Numbered from the stretch's first letter, positions 27,834-35,114 are shown. The stretch is DNA of 55,486 nt from Brevundimonas sp. (GCA_004296955.1 SCVB01000067.1:1-55486), one strand, 5' to 3'. A program made the numbers and translations. Notes: a model not told the origin generated them from the letters alone.

Positions 27834-27851
27834 TTGCGTGGCATCACGCAA
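27834..27851. promoter_or_regulatory. Dyad upstream of pckG
   Basis: TTGCGTG-GCAT-CACGCAA is a perfect 7-bp inverted repeat around a 4-base spacer in the pckG/DUF938 intergenic region. It has the size of a LacI- or GntR-type operator. No regulator gene is adjacent. Confidence 0.4.
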
Positions 27852-27988
27852 TGTTTCAGGCGCGGAATGACATCTTAGGCGACGCTGCGTCAACCGATGC
27901 ACGTTTCAACCTCTCGCGAGCGGGGCGCGCGGCGGCGCCTGCATAATTCCGGTCGCGGCGCGGCGCGGGCCGGAGTATCGGGGCGGTC

Positions 27989-28621
27989 ATGCAGACGATG
28001 GATCCGGCCGTTGCGACTCCCCAGGGGGCCCTCGCCTCGCCCGCGGTGGCGCGCAATACCGGGCCGATCCTCGAGGTGCTGAGGGCGCATCTGCCGGGGC
28101 GCGGGCGGGTGCTGGAGATCGCCGCAGGCTCGGGCGAGCACGCCGTGGCCTTCGCGGGCGCCCTGTCCGGCCTCGACTGGACGCCCAGCGACCCGAGCGC
28201 CGAGGCGCGCGCCAGCATCACGGCCTGGGCGGCGGGGGCGAGCCTGCCCAACCTTCACCCGCCGCTGGCGCTGGACGTGCTGGATCCGGAGACCTGGCCG
28301 GGGGGGTCGCTGCAGGCCGTGGTCTGCATCAACATGATCCACATCAGCCCCTGGGCGGCGACCGAAGGCCTGATGGCCCTGGCCGGGAGCCGACTGGCGG
28401 CGGGCGGGCTGCTGGTCCTGTACGGGCCGTACCGCGAGGCGGAGGTTCCGCTGGCCCCGTCCAATGCCGCCTTCGACGAGAGCCTGAAGGCCCGCGATCC
28501 GGCCTGGGGGCTGCGGGACCGGGACGTGGTGGCGGCGGCGGCGAAGGCCGAAGGGCTGGCGCTGACCCGGCGGATCGAAATGCCGGCGAACAATCTGATC
28601 CTGTTGTTCCGGCGGGTTTGA
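27989..28621 (+). CDS. DUF938 family, SAM-dependent methyltransferase-like
   Basis: 210 aa with a Rossmann-type methyltransferase fold: motif I is VLEIAAGSGEHA (about residues 41-52), the acidic end of strand 2 is in WTPSDPS and motif IV is AVVCINMIHISPW. This set identifies DUF938, whose substrate is unknown to me. ATG 27989 or ATG 27998 (three codons later) could be used; neither has a strong ribosome site. Divergent from pckG. Confidence 0.85.
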   Translation: MQTMDPAVATPQGALASPAVARNTGPILEVLRAHLPGRGRVLEIAAGSGEHAVAFAGALSGLDWTPSDPSAEARASITAWAAGASLPNLHPPLALDVLDPETWPGGSLQAVVCINMIHISPWAATEGLMALAGSRLAAGGLLVLYGPYREAEVPLAPSNAAFDESLKARDPAWGLRDRDVVAAAAKAEGLALTRRIEMPANNLILLFRRV

Positions 28622-28694
28622 GCGTCCTTGCGCTTTCGGCGGGGATGTGGCGGCATCCCGGCGAAGCTGGCCTGGACAGATGGAAAACGCCGAC

Positions 28695-29204
28695 ATGAAG
28701 CCTCTCCTCCTTGTTGTGGCCGCCCTGGCCGTCGCGGCTCCGGCCTGGGGCCAGACCGCGCCGACGCCGGCGCCGGCCGCCGCGCCCGCTCCGCCCCTGT
28801 CCTATGGCGCGCCGATCGGGCTGGAGGCGGCGCAGGCCCTGGTCGACCGGGCGGTCGAGGCCGGTCGCGCCCGCGGCTTCCGGCTGGCCGTCGCCGTGGT
28901 CGAGCCGTCGGGCGAGCTGGTCGCCTTCGGGCGGATGGACGACGTCCAGTACGGCTCGATCGCCGTCGCCCAGGCCAAGGCCCGGTCCTCAGCCCGGTTC
29001 CGCGCGTCCTCCGCCTCGGCCGAGGAGCGGCTGGCGGCCGGACGGATGGCGCTGCTGGCTATCGACGGGATCGTGCCCGTCGCCGGCGGCGTGCCGATCG
29101 TGGTCGACGGCCGGGTGGTCGGGGCCATCGGGGTGTCGGGGGCGTCCTCGGCGCAGGATGACGAGGTGGCGCGGGCCGCCATCGCCGCCGTCTTCGGCGG
29201 CTAG
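28695..29204 (+). CDS. Secreted GlcG/HbpS-like heme-binding family protein
   Basis: 169 aa. A signal peptide (MKPLLLVVAALAVAAPAWGQ) is followed by an Ala/Pro linker and a GlcG/HbpS (DUF336) domain: LEAAQALVDRAVEAGRARG helix, AVVEPSGELVAFGRMD strand pair and GGVPIVVDGRVVGAIGVSG. Members bind haem or small molecules; some are part of redox sensing systems. ATG 28695 gives a proper signal peptide, while the open frame starts 16 codons earlier. It lies 31 bp before the pseudouridine synthase gene, probably in one transcript. Confidence 0.85.
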   Translation: MKPLLLVVAALAVAAPAWGQTAPTPAPAAAPAPPLSYGAPIGLEAAQALVDRAVEAGRARGFRLAVAVVEPSGELVAFGRMDDVQYGSIAVAQAKARSSARFRASSASAEERLAAGRMALLAIDGIVPVAGGVPIVVDGRVVGAIGVSGASSAQDDEVARAAIAAVFGG

Positions 29205-29235
29205 ACCCGGCTTCGCCCTGCGGCTACGGACCCGC

Positions 29236-29991
29236 ATGGCGTTTTCGAAAACCTATGACGGCGACGAGCCGGTCCGGATCAACAAATGGCTGGGCCAGAG
29301 CGGCGTCTGCTCGCGGCGCGAGGCGGATGCGCTGATCGCCGACGGCCTGGTGTCGGTCGACGGCGCGGTGGTGACCGACGCGGGCCGCAAGCTGGAGCCG
29401 GGACAGACCCTGACGCTGAGCGACCGGGCCACGGCGCAACTGGCCGAGGGCGTGACCATCGTGATGCACAAGCCGATGGGCTATGTCTCGGGCCAGCCGG
29501 AGCCGAACAAACTGCCAGCGGTCCGGCTGGTCACCGATAACAACCGCGTCGGCGAAGGCGTGACGCCGGCGGACGAGGTCTCCCTGCCGCCCATCGGCCG
29601 GCTGGACGAGGATTCGCGCGGCCTGCTTCTGCTGTCGTCGGACGGGGTGGTGGCCAAGGCGGTGATCGGGCCGGAGTCCGATCTGGACAAGGAATATCTG
29701 GTCCGGGTGACGGGCGACATCACCGAGAAGAAGCTCAAGATCCTGCGTCACGGGCTGATGCTGGACGTCCGTCAGCTGAAGCCGGCCTATGTCAGCCGGA
29801 TGGAGTCCTTCCGGCTCAAATTCATCCTGCGCGAGGGCCGCAACCGGCAGATCCGGCGGATGTGCGAGATGGTCGACCTCGAGGTCGTCGATTTGATCCG
29901 TGTACGGATCGGCCCCCTGAAACTCGACAACCTGCCCGAGGGCAAATGGCGGATGCTGACCCCGGAAGAGCGGGCGGCGCTGGTCGGCTGA
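29236..29991 (+). CDS. RsuA/RluF-family 23S rRNA pseudouridine synthase
   Basis: 251 aa. The N-terminal S4 RNA-binding domain (RINKWLGQSGVCSRREADAL, residues 14-33) is followed by the catalytic domain with GRLDEDSRGLLLLS, Asp124 being the nucleophile that isomerises uridine in rRNA. LREGRNRQIRRMCEMV is the family C-terminal motif. The DNNRVGEGVTPADEV insertion before the active site recalls the RluF branch (modifying 23S U2604), but this is not decisive. ATG 29236 was chosen at the start of S4 similarity. Confidence 0.9.
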   Translation: MAFSKTYDGDEPVRINKWLGQSGVCSRREADALIADGLVSVDGAVVTDAGRKLEPGQTLTLSDRATAQLAEGVTIVMHKPMGYVSGQPEPNKLPAVRLVTDNNRVGEGVTPADEVSLPPIGRLDEDSRGLLLLSSDGVVAKAVIGPESDLDKEYLVRVTGDITEKKLKILRHGLMLDVRQLKPAYVSRMESFRLKFILREGRNRQIRRMCEMVDLEVVDLIRVRIGPLKLDNLPEGKWRMLTPEERAALVG

Positions 29992-30028
29992 GGGGTCGAA
30001 AGGGTACGGTTTCGCCCTGAAAATTGCG

Positions 30029-30051
30029 GGCCGGATTTCAGGAATCCGGCC
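30029..30051. repeat. Perfect 9-bp inverted repeat behind the pseudouridine synthase gene
   Basis: GGCCGGATT-TCAGG-AATCCGGCC, 38 bp after the stop at 29991. It can form a strong hairpin but has no T-run, so it may terminate by rho or protect the 3' end. The 287-bp gap 29992-30278 contains no gene I can support. Confidence 0.5.
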
Positions 30052-30109
30052 GCCGCGGGTCGGGGGGCGTGCGCCGGGTCCTGGGGCGGACGCGGCGGAG
30101 ATGCAGAAC

Positions 30110-30145
30110 ACTGTCAAAGACCGGCCCGGCGGGCATTTGACCAGT
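30110..30145. repeat. Hairpin-forming inverted repeat in the 30.0-30.3 kb gap
   Basis: ACTGTCAAA (30110-30118) pairs with TTTGACCAGT (30136-30145) with one bulged base around a GC-rich loop. Its role is unknown. It is the most AT-rich and most structured part of the gap and could belong to an unannotated small RNA. Confidence 0.25.
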
Positions 30146-30278
30146 ATGCACGCGCCTGCGTCAGATTCGGTCGCAGCGGCGTGATCGCCGTCGTCCGGAG
30201 GGTCGCAAGGGCGCCCAGGGGGGCCGCGAGGGGCGAGATGATACGGGGCGGGAAGACACTGTTTCGGGCGAGGTCCTC

Positions 30279-30809
30279 CTAGGCCGGCACGCAGGTCAGC
30301 CGGATCGCCTCTCCGCCGATCCGCTCATGCGCCGTGACGCGCAGCGGCGGGCGGGGGCCGGCGAAGAAGGGCGCCCCCTGCCCCAGCACCACGGGATGGA
30401 TGTAGAGCCGGTACTCGTCGACCAGGCCGAGGTCGGTCAGACCTTGCGCCAGAACCGGCCCGCCGACGTGAATCTCCCCTTCGAATTCATCCTTCAGCCG
30501 GCGAACCGCCCCTTCCACGTCGTCGGCGATCAGCGTGGCGTTGGGGCCGACCGAGGTCAGGGTGCGGGAGACGACCCATTTGCGCTCGTTGCGCCAGGCG
30601 TCCGCAAACTCGCGCAGGTCGTCGGTCCAGTCGGGATCGTCCTGCTCCCAGTAGCGCATGATCTCATAGAGCTTGCGGCCGTAGATCTGGCCCGTCGCGG
30701 TGCGCACCACCTCGATCCAGTGCCGGAAGAGCTCCGGATCGGGCATGAATTTGTCGTGGTCGACATAGCCGTCCAGAGAGACGTTCATGTCGAAGACGAG
30801 ACGGGCCAT
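30279..30809 (-). CDS. Dihydrofolate reductase family protein (RibD C-terminal domain)
   Basis: 176 aa of the YwjB/YyaP type: FDMNVSLDGYV at the N-terminus, the TATGQIYGRKLYEIM helix, GGPVLAQGLTDLGLVDE as the NADPH-binding turn and YIHPVVLGQGAPFF. These are NADPH-dependent reductases of unknown substrate, often found with stress-response regulators. Start ATG 30809 lies 1 bp after the GST stop (30811) on the same strand, so the two genes form an operon facing away from a MarR gene. Confidence 0.87.
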   Translation of the reverse strand: MARLVFDMNVSLDGYVDHDKFMPDPELFRHWIEVVRTATGQIYGRKLYEIMRYWEQDDPDWTDDLREFADAWRNERKWVVSRTLTSVGPNATLIADDVEGAVRRLKDEFEGEIHVGGPVLAQGLTDLGLVDEYRLYIHPVVLGQGAPFFAGPRPPLRVTAHERIGGEAIRLTCVPA

Positions 30810-30810
30810 A

Positions 30811-31488
30811 TCAGGCCGCCCCGCCGACCAGCGCCGGGTTCTTCGCCTCGGCCGCCCGGAACGGCTTGAGCTGATCGGCCAGCGCCCGTTTGAACGCCGG
30901 CCGGCCCTCGGCGCGGGCGACGTAGTCCGCCAGCGCCGGATAGTCGGCGACGATGTCGGTGTGGCGCAGGTCGCGCAGGACGTGGGTCATCAGGATGTCG
31001 GCGGCGCTGAAGCGGTCATTGGCGAACCAGTGGCGGTCGCCCAGCGCCATCTGCAGGTCGCCCAGACGCTTGCGCAGGAAGGCCTCGACTTCGGGACGTC
31101 GGGCCCTGGCCCAGTCCTTGTCGGCGTTGAACAGGTCGATGGTCGCCAGCTCGGCCACACAGGGTTCGATGCTGTTCATGGCGGCGAACAGCCAGGTCAT
31201 CACCATCGCGCGCCCCGCGTCGTCCGCCGGCATCAGCTGGTCGGAATTCTGGGCGATCCAGAGCACGATGGCGCCGCTCTCGAACATCTCGACCTTGCCG
31301 TCGCTATAGGCCGGCACCTGACCGAAGGGCTGCCGCGCGCGATAGGCCGGCGTCGCCTGGTCCTCGAAGCCGATCAGGCGGTCGTCATAGCCAAGACCGG
31401 CCTCCTCCAGCGCCCAGCGCACCCGGAGGTCGCGGACCGAGCCCTGGGCGAAGGGCGGCACCCATTTGAAGGCGGTGACCTGGATCAT
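30811..31488 (-). CDS. Glutathione S-transferase family protein
   Basis: 225 aa with an N-terminal thioredoxin-like domain (to about residue 82; FGQVPAYSDG contains the cis-Pro and ESGAIVLWIA the glutathione-binding Glu-Ser) and an all-alpha C-terminal domain (NDRFSAADILMTHVL is the conserved N-capping box). It likely conjugates glutathione to electrophiles or reduces peroxides. First gene of the operon with the DHFR-like gene. A MarR-family gene is divergent, with a 12-bp palindrome in between that probably controls both. Confidence 0.9.
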   Translation of the reverse strand: MIQVTAFKWVPPFAQGSVRDLRVRWALEEAGLGYDDRLIGFEDQATPAYRARQPFGQVPAYSDGKVEMFESGAIVLWIAQNSDQLMPADDAGRAMVMTWLFAAMNSIEPCVAELATIDLFNADKDWARARRPEVEAFLRKRLGDLQMALGDRHWFANDRFSAADILMTHVLRDLRHTDIVADYPALADYVARAEGRPAFKRALADQLKPFRAAEAKNPALVGGAA

Positions 31489-31512
31489 GACGGAACTCCG
31501 GCAAGCTACGGA

Positions 31513-31544
31513 TTGACAGTTGAGTTGATATCAACATATCTCAA
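31513..31544 (+). promoter_or_regulatory. MarR promoter and operator
   Basis: TTGACA (31513-31518) is a perfect -35. GTTGATATCAAC (31524-31535), a perfect 12-bp palindrome, fills the spacer, and TATCTC at 31537-31542 serves as a poor -10. The predicted transcript would begin at or just before ATG 31548, so the MarR mRNA is probably leaderless. TTGAG/CTCAA arms (31520-31524, 31540-31544) extend the symmetry. Confidence 0.5.
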
Positions 31545-31547
31545 GCC

Positions 31548-31985
31548 ATGTCAAACCCGGCGGCCTATGCGACCACGCTGCATATCAAGGACCACTGTCT
31601 GTGCCTGCACGCCCAGCGCGCGGCGCGGACCCTGTCGCGACGCTTCGACGAAGCGTTCCGGCCGCTCGGCATCACCAGCGGCCAGTTCTCGCTGATGAAC
31701 GGGCTGAACCGGCCTGAGCCGCCGACCATCGGCGCCGTGGCCGTCCTGCTGGCCATGGACCGGTCGACGGTGACGGCCAATCTCAAGCCGCTGGAGCGGG
31801 CCGGGCTGGCGACGGTTTCGGTCGATGCGAAAGACCGGCGCGGCCGGCGGGCGGCGCTGACCGACGCCGGTCGGGTCCTGCTGGCGGCGGCGACGCCGGT
31901 CTGGATCCGGGAGCACGCCCGGCTTGAGGCGGGCCTGAACGGCGAGGCGGAGGCGTTGCGGGCGGGGCTGAGGGGCGTCGGATAG
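31548..31985 (+). CDS. MarR family transcriptional regulator
   Basis: 145 aa winged-helix dimer. The helix-turn-helix lies in PTIGAVAVLLAMDRSTVTANLKPLERAGL and the wing in DAKDRRGRRAALTDAG. It contains one cysteine pair in DHCLCLHAQR near residue 14, which could act as an oxidation or electrophile sensor; this is speculative. It is divergent from a GST/DHFR-like operon, with a palindromic site in between, so it likely represses both. No ribosome site is present; see the promoter entry for probable leaderless start. Confidence 0.9.
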   Translation: MSNPAAYATTLHIKDHCLCLHAQRAARTLSRRFDEAFRPLGITSGQFSLMNGLNRPEPPTIGAVAVLLAMDRSTVTANLKPLERAGLATVSVDAKDRRGRRAALTDAGRVLLAAATPVWIREHARLEAGLNGEAEALRAGLRGVG

Positions 31986-31991
31986 CCCACC

Positions 31992-32438
31992 TCACCGATG
32001 CGGCGGCTCGAGATCGCCGGCATCGGCGTCGGCGCGGCCTCCGAAGCGGGGATCGAGGCGTTCAGCCCAGACCAGCGGCCAGGCCTGGGTGACCAGGCCG
32101 TCCCCGCGGGCATCCCATTCCAGGTACACCGCCCAGACCTCGCCCACGACCGGAAGGGGCAGCACCCGCGGGCACTCCGTCTTCTCCTCGTGCCACAGGC
32201 GGAGCCGCCCGGTCTGGGGATGGCCCTCGACCGTCCGGTCGATCTCGAACTCGGCCGTGAAGGCGCGATTGGGCCGCTCGGGCGCCCGGACGTCGACCGC
32301 GACGACGGTGGCGACCGCGACGGTGACATAGTCTGCGGCCATGCGTTCGGCGGGCGTATCGATCGGCCGCATGCAGGCCCGGGCGGAGACCGGGGCCGCC
32401 AGTGACAGGGCGAGGACAATCAGGGCCGTGCGGATCAT
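31992..32438 (-). CDS. Secreted protein of unknown function
   Basis: 148 aa. A signal peptide (MIRTALIVLALSLAAPVSARA) with cleavage before CMRPI is followed by a small beta-rich domain with VTVAVATVVAVDV, EFEIDRTVEGHP and VGEVWAVYLEWD. The pattern recalls netrin/TIMP-like OB folds found in some bacterial secreted proteins, but I do not claim that family. Two cysteines (Cys22 and the one in KTECPRVL) could form a disulfide. ATG 32438 has a GGAGG ribosome site; the longer open frame upstream is antisense noise. Its 3' end is 6 bp from the convergent MarR gene. Confidence 0.7.
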   Translation of the reverse strand: MIRTALIVLALSLAAPVSARACMRPIDTPAERMAADYVTVAVATVVAVDVRAPERPNRAFTAEFEIDRTVEGHPQTGRLRLWHEEKTECPRVLPLPVVGEVWAVYLEWDARGDGLVTQAWPLVWAERLDPRFGGRADADAGDLEPPHR

Positions 32439-32512
32439 GGGCGCCTCCGGCCGCAAGAAGACCACGGTCGGGCGGAAGGCGCAGCCCGCCGCCCGGCGAT
32501 CATCAGACTCCG

Positions 32513-33253
32513 TCAGCGGATCGCCAGCATCCACACCGCCATGCCGACCATCATCACATTCTCCGTCAGGGAGACGAAGCCCAAGGGGACGTTCGACGAG
32601 CCGCCGACACAGGCGCATTTGAGTTCGCGCTTGTCGACATAGACCGCCTTGAACACCGAGACCGCGCCGACGCCGCCGATGAACAGGGCGACGGGGGCGG
32701 ACAGCCAGGTCAGGGCCCCGGCCAGCATCAGCACGCCCGCGCCCAGTTCGGCGAAGGGATAGATGTAGCCGTACGGAACCCAGCGCCGGGCCAGCAGGTC
32801 GTAGTTGAGGAACATGGTCGAGAATTTCTCGACGTCCTGCAGCTTGAGCATGGCCAGCAGACACATGGCCACAGCGATGAAGTTCGGGACGAGCATCGCG
32901 GTGATCGCCCGCATCGACAGCCAGTCGATGGCCAGGGCGATGAGGGCGGCGACGGCGAAGACGGCGATGACCGGGACATAGCTGGTCGCCCCCGGCTCGG
33001 GGACCTTCTCGCCGAAGAAGCGGCGCAGGTCGTCGTGGCCGCCGATGCGGATCCCGTCGATGAACGTCTGGGGGGTGGTCTTGACGCCGTGGACGGCCTT
33101 GAAGGCGTCGGTCTCCTCACGGGTCTTCAGGTGATGGTCCTGCACGGCGTAGCCCTTGCGGCGCAGCAGCCACAGGGATTTCTGGCCATAGGGACAGACG
33201 TGGTCGGGCATGACCATGCGGTGGAGGACAGCGGTCTTCTGCGGGGCGGACAT
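32513..33253 (-). CDS. Glutaredoxin-MauE/DoxX fusion membrane protein
   Basis: 246 aa. Residues 1-80 form a glutaredoxin-like domain with a single active-site cysteine, Cys20 in HVCPYGQKS, and a cis-Pro loop TTPQTFIDG. The remainder is a four-helix MauE-type membrane domain with YIYPFAELGAGVLML and a Cys pair in LKCACVGG facing the thiol domain. Such fusions move reducing equivalents across the inner membrane or assist thiol/metal chemistry; the exact role is unknown. ATG 33253 has AGGAGA upstream. A divergent MerR-type gene with a textbook MerR dyad placed in this gene's promoter implies metal- or thiol-stress induction. Confidence 0.82.
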   Translation of the reverse strand: MSAPQKTAVLHRMVMPDHVCPYGQKSLWLLRRKGYAVQDHHLKTREETDAFKAVHGVKTTPQTFIDGIRIGGHDDLRRFFGEKVPEPGATSYVPVIAVFAVAALIALAIDWLSMRAITAMLVPNFIAVAMCLLAMLKLQDVEKFSTMFLNYDLLARRWVPYGYIYPFAELGAGVLMLAGALTWLSAPVALFIGGVGAVSVFKAVYVDKRELKCACVGGSSNVPLGFVSLTENVMMVGMAVWMLAIR

Positions 33254-33288
33254 GGGAATCTCCTGTTGCCGATAACGGTCCGCGCCCT

Positions 33289-33319
33289 ATCTGGGGTCCG
33301 TACCATGGTCCGGAGTCAA
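33289..33319 (-). promoter_or_regulatory. MerR-type operator in the promoter of the glutaredoxin-MauE gene
   Basis: TCCGTACCATGGTCCGGA (33297-33314) is an 18-bp dyad with one mismatched pair. On the minus strand it lies directly after the -35 TTGACT (33319-33314), with a -10-like CAGATA about 20 bp on. Dyad between elements and an overlong spacer are the MerR hallmark. Confidence 0.7.
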
Positions 33320-33322
33320 TCG

Positions 33323-33739
33323 ATGTCCCCTGCCCTTTCCGAAATGACCATCGCCCGCCTGGCCGAGGCCGGCGGCGTGGGCGTGGAGACGGTGCGCTAC
33401 TACCAGCGGCGCGGCCTGCTGGAGACGCCGGCCCGGCCGGAGGGGTCCGGGCTGGGCGGCGGCGTGCGGCGCTACGGAGCGGCCGACGTGCGGCGTCTGA
33501 GGTTCATCCGGTCGGCCCAGGGCGCGGGCTTCACCCTCGACCAGATCGGCGAACTGCTGGCCCTGGACGCGGGCGAGGATCGTGATCGGGCGCGGGCCCT
33601 GGCCGAAGGGCGGCTGACGGAGCTGGACGCGAAGATCGCCGAACTGGAAGCGGCGCGGGCGGCGCTGCGGCGGCTGGCCGGGGCCTGCGCGGGCGGAGGC
33701 AAGGGCCCCTGCCCGATCATCGCGGCCTTCGAGGGGTGA
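33323..33739 (+). CDS. MerR family transcriptional regulator
   Basis: 138 aa. N-terminal winged helix TIARLAEAGGVGVETVRYYQ, then the YGAADVRRLRFIRSAQGAGF second half and a coiled-coil dimer helix. The C-terminal loop ACAGGGKGPCPIIAAF carries Cys122 and Cys130, matching the second and third mercury ligands of MerR, but the first cysteine (in the LDAGEDRDRARAL stretch here) is absent. This suggests a different metal or a two-Cys site formed otherwise. ATG 33323 has GGAG seven bases upstream; ATG 33305 and 33344 are in-frame alternatives. No other mer genes are near. Confidence 0.9.
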   Translation: MSPALSEMTIARLAEAGGVGVETVRYYQRRGLLETPARPEGSGLGGGVRRYGAADVRRLRFIRSAQGAGFTLDQIGELLALDAGEDRDRARALAEGRLTELDAKIAELEAARAALRRLAGACAGGGKGPCPIIAAFEG

Positions 33740-33784
33740 GCACGCCGGCCGCGGGAGCGGCGGCCGCCCGCGCCCGGCGATCGG

Positions 33785-34303
33785 CTACTGGATCCGGCCG
33801 GCGGCGGCGCCCAGTTCGGCGGCGTCGGCCAGCGGCTCGACCGCATCGCCGGTGATCAGGACGGCGGGCGCGGCGGCGAAGGCCTCGGCCGGACGCCCCA
33901 GGACGCGCAGGGCGACGCCGACGCCGTCCCCGAAGGCGAGCACCGGAACGCCCTTGGCCCCGGCCCGGGCGATGACCTCGTCGAGAGCGGTGGCGGCGTT
34001 GGGATCGGGGTCGTGCGAACCGGCCGGGACGACCAGGGCCTTCAGCGCGCCGCTGTCGATGTCGGAGGCCTGGGCGGTGGGCAGGACGCTGGTCCCGCCG
34101 ACATTGAGGCCGCCCTCGCCGACCGACATCGGGGCCAGCGACAGGCCGCGGCCGCGCATCACGGCCTCGGCGTCGTCAAGGGCGCCGAAATTCATGCCGC
34201 GGCGCATGGCCAGGCCGATGCGGGCGCGCACGGGCGCGGGCCGATAGCCGAACCGGCCGGGGTTGGAGCGGGGGGTGAACGGGGCTTTGCGTTGTGCGTA
34301 CAA
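33785..34303 (-). CDS. DJ-1/PfpI-like protein without nucleophile cysteine
   Basis: 172 aa. The C-terminal two thirds resemble the class I glutamine amidotransferase/DJ-1 flavodoxin-like fold (LKALVVPAGS, then VIARAGAKGVPVLAFGDGVGVALRVLG), but the residue at the nucleophile elbow is Asp in AFGDGV instead of Cys, so classical DJ-1 chemistry is unlikely. The N-terminal 30 residues are basic (RSNPGRFGYRPAPVRARI). TTG 34303 is the start, decided by a strong AAGGAG six bases upstream. The family assignment is tentative. Confidence 0.55.
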   Translation of the reverse strand: MYAQRKAPFTPRSNPGRFGYRPAPVRARIGLAMRRGMNFGALDDAEAVMRGRGLSLAPMSVGEGGLNVGGTSVLPTAQASDIDSGALKALVVPAGSHDPDPNAATALDEVIARAGAKGVPVLAFGDGVGVALRVLGRPAEAFAAAPAVLITGDAVEPLADAAELGAAAGRIQ

Positions 34304-34468
34304 GACGTCTCCTTCGGGGGTTTTCGAGGCCGTGAGACCCGCCGCGCAGAAACGGAAACGCCGCCTGCGCGGGGCGCGGGCGGGGAAGCGGACGGATTTC
34401 AGGATAGGAAGAGGATGGGGGCGCGGGGGCGGGAATTCAAGCTGGGCGGTATCGGCGGGGGTCCGCCA

Positions 34469-34789
34469 CTACGCCGATCGCGCCGCGCTTCCCCCCGCGA
34501 GGAGATCGCCATAGAGATCCGCCCAGTGGGGATTGGACTCCTCGATCAGGGCGAATTTCCAGGTCCGCAGCCAGCGCTTGATACGCTTCTCGCGCAGGAT
34601 CGCCTGGTCGACGTAGCGGTGGTGTTCGTACCAGACCAGACGGTCCGTCCCCCGCTCGCGACTGTAGCCGTCGATCTGCCCGTGTTTGTGCTCGCCGATC
34701 CGCCGGACAAGGTCGTTGGTCATACCTATGTACAGCCAGCCGCAGGGCCCGCTGGCGACGATATAGACCCAGTAGCTGTGGTCGGGCAT
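34469..34789 (-). CDS. GIY-YIG nuclease family protein (UPF0213-like)
   Basis: 106 aa single-domain GIY-YIG endonuclease. WVYI at residues 7-10 and LYIGMTNDLVRR at 19-30 contain the GIY and YIG strands and the catalytic Arg; AILREKRIKRW (about 64-74) gives the metal-binding Glu, and SNPHWADLY is the typical C-terminal motif. Such stand-alone proteins are common, poorly understood and scattered by horizontal transfer. ATG 34789 has GAGG upstream; 20 more codons are open but run into an AT-richer leader. A TACAAC/GTTGTA dyad (34800-34823) and then a 260-bp nested palindromic repeat lie directly upstream. Confidence 0.85.
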   Translation of the reverse strand: MPDHSYWVYIVASGPCGWLYIGMTNDLVRRIGEHKHGQIDGYSRERGTDRLVWYEHHRYVDQAILREKRIKRWLRTWKFALIEESNPHWADLYGDLLAGGSAARSA

Positions 34790-34842
34790 AGCGACCTCGT
34801 ACAACTTTTTCGCGCCTGTTGTAATAACTTGCGACTGTGTCT

Positions 34843-35102
34843 TTGTCATCCCCGACGGAGCGAAGCGGAGATCGGGGACGGCGCACGCACCCCGGTTCAG
34901 GCGCTCCCGGACAGCCCTCCCGGGCTGAGCCGGGAGGCGTTTGGCGACAGCTTCGAACGACGACGCCTCGCCGGCGCCACGGATTCCACATTTCCAGCGT
35001 CGGCAAACTGTCGCCCGGCTCAGCCCAAGGGGCTGTCCGGGCGGTGGACAGAGAGGACCTTGGCCGTCCCCGATCTCCGCTTCGCTCCGTCGGGGATGAC
35101 AA
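34843..35102. repeat. 260-bp nested palindromic element with 40-bp terminal inverted repeats
   Basis: The outer arms 34843-34882 and 35063-35102 are identical 40-bp inverted copies, each itself REP-like with TCCCCGA/TCGGGGA ends around GGAGCGAAGCGGAG. Inside, three more inverted pairs nest in the same order: GGACAGCCC (34909) with GGGCTGTCC (35030), GGGCTGAGCCGGG (34922) with CCCGGCTCAGCCC (35014), and GCGACAG (34944) with CTGTCGC (35008). The centre (34951-35007) is unpaired. Together they occupy the 325-bp gap 34790-35114, which otherwise holds no gene. It looks like a paired REP/MITE-type element lying between the GIY-YIG gene and a broken phosphatase gene. Confidence 0.85.
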
Positions 35103-35114
35103 GGCGGGCCCTGC

